A DNA stretch of 64,000 nucleotides from Cryptomeria japonica (taxonomy: Eukaryota > Streptophyta > Pinopsida > Cupressales > Cupressaceae). Position numbers and translations under genes: made by a program. The stretch is taken from the NCBI RefSeq assembly GCF_030272615.1, contig NC_081408.1:198366841-198430840 (forward strand), read 5' to 3'. Numbering within the stretch: the first letter of the stretch is position 1; each line of letters begins with the position of its first letter. Under the pieces are notes generated by a model. The model saw nothing but the letters and a program-made list of their open reading frames with translations. It was not told where the DNA came from and searched no databases. This document shows, piece after piece, positions 63,183 to 64,000 of this stretch.

Positions 63183-63500
63183 TTAATGACAATACAAATA
63201 TCAATAGCCATTGATTGTGATGATTGAGAGTAAAGCATATACATAAGTATAGGAATTCAGGTTTACAATTTTCCATATACTCTCCTTCAATTGTATCTTC
63301 ATGTCTTCAGCTGGTAACTGGCTATCAATCATATACAGTTCTTCTCCCTCTTTGATAGCAATGCCAAAGTGAAGGTAAACCATACAATTTAATGCTTCAC
63401 CAATCTGCAACTAGCTGCTCCCCCTGTGGACTAGCTCCACTCTTCACCAATCCTATTGCAATATTTTCAAGTCTTTGGGATTGATGTTTTCCACATAAGC
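63183..63500 (-). other. 3' untranslated region of element C
   Basis: No gene. Includes a second CT-rich word (CTGCTCCCCCTGTGGAC, 63416). Lies between the pol stop and the polypurine tract. Confidence 0.6.
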
Positions 63501-64000
63501 TTAATTGACTTCATGTAGGGGTACAACCCCTAACTTACCTCTAAGATACTCAAATGTGACCTTAGGTAGAGGTTTACTAAAGATATCTGCTAGTTTTTCT
63601 TTAGTAGATACATGCTCCAGTGACACATCTTTACTTTGCACTTTCTCTCTCAGGAAATGATACTTCAACTCAATATGCTTTGTCCTAGCATGCAACACCG
63701 GGTTCTTAGAAATGTTTATAGCACTTGTGTTATCACAAAAAATTCTTACCAGTTCTGATATCTTCAACTTGAAACCTTCCAATATGTGTTTCATCCAAAT
63801 TGCTTGGGTACAATTCATATAAGCTACAACATATTCATCTTTTGTTGTTGATTGAGAGATACAACTTTGTTTCTTGCTGCTCCAAGACACTAGTCTACCT
63901 CCAAGAAAAAATGCTCCTCTAGTTGTACTCTTCCTGTCATCAACATTGTCTGCCCAATCGGCATCGATATATACTTTTAAATCAAATTCTGCTGCATATG
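63501..64000 (-). CDS. Copia pol, RNase H and C-terminus (partial)
   Basis: Open on the minus strand from the window edge to TAA at 63501, with no internal stop. It contains the RNase H words VYIDADWADNVDDRKST (catalytic Asp), GAFFLGGRLVSWSSKKQSC, STTKDEYVVAYMN (Glu), IFCDNTSAINISKNPV (Asp), RTKHIELKYHFLREKV and the end motif KEKLADIFSKPLP. This is the usual C-terminus of Ty1/Copia polyproteins. The N-terminal domains lie beyond the window. It is the only well-preserved pol segment here, so element C is probably the youngest autonomous Copia in the nest. Confidence 0.9.
   Translation of the reverse strand, partial: YAAEFDLKVYIDADWADNVDDRKSTTRGAFFLGGRLVSWSSKKQSCISQSTTKDEYVVAYMNCTQAIWMKHILEGFKLKISELVRIFCDNTSAINISKNPVLHARTKHIELKYHFLREKVQSKDVSLEHVSTKEKLADIFSKPLPKVTFEYLRGKLGVVPLHEVN

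Overview
This window looks like plant nuclear DNA, most likely from a large, repeat-rich gymnosperm genome (a conifer is my best guess, from the style of the elements rather than a marker gene). It is AT-rich. Nearly every recognisable coding stretch belongs to a transposable element, and most carry stops or frameshifts. I see no intact housekeeping gene, no rRNA gene and no functional tRNA gene.

Layout. (1) 1-3605: the 3' part of a small Copia-type element. Its gag-protease is followed by an unusual Asp-rich ORF where integrase and RT should be, then a polypurine tract and a 3' LTR. (2) 3606-7100: gene-free DNA with a diverged LTR-like repeat (5330-6190) and a 0.66 kb AT array bounded by short inverted arms carrying a GATATC motif. 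(3) 7417-24095: an unrecognised spliced gene on the + strand whose second or third intron is split by a complete 14.75 kb Ty3/gypsy element (8699-23449; 5-bp target duplication GTAGT; LTRs of 1405 and 1410 bp). The gypsy element has Tat/Ogre-like order: gag, protease, G-patch-like region, RT-RNase H, second RNase H, integrase. (4) 24618-30283: a tandem satellite of about sixteen ~360-bp monomers, each with a C homopolymer. (5) 31692-34598 (- strand): a decayed, nearly full-length gene for an RNase H-fold transposase-like protein. (6) 34782-38310: a fold-back structure with ~185-bp inverted arms, GA and CT tracts, and a palindromic higher-order repeat built on GTCATATGGTGTCC. (7) 38311-44278: gene-poor DNA with small duplications, one perfect hairpin and a tRNA-derived SINE candidate.

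(8) 44279-64000: a nest of minus-strand Copia elements. A 2.9 kb LTR (44279-47190) leads into Copia RNase H and RT remnants (47440-48717). That RT is cut by a complete 6.7 kb element (48718-55402, duplication CATTT) and resumes at 55403-55796. The inserted element has no RT, RNase H or integrase. It encodes a coiled-coil/zinc-knuckle ORF1 and a long ORF2 of unknown function. Further right are a repeat starting TGTAACGCCCC (55797), then three stacked LTRs (58009, 58786, about 61783). The last leads into an open Copia RNase H reading frame running off the window.

The most interesting possibility is that the unrecognised spliced gene (+) and the transposase-like gene (-), which converge and are each backed by GATATC-bearing inverted-repeat structures, are the two genes of one large, undescribed DNA transposon later inflated by a gypsy insertion and a satellite. 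The non-autonomous Copia derivative with its own ORF2 is the second novelty.
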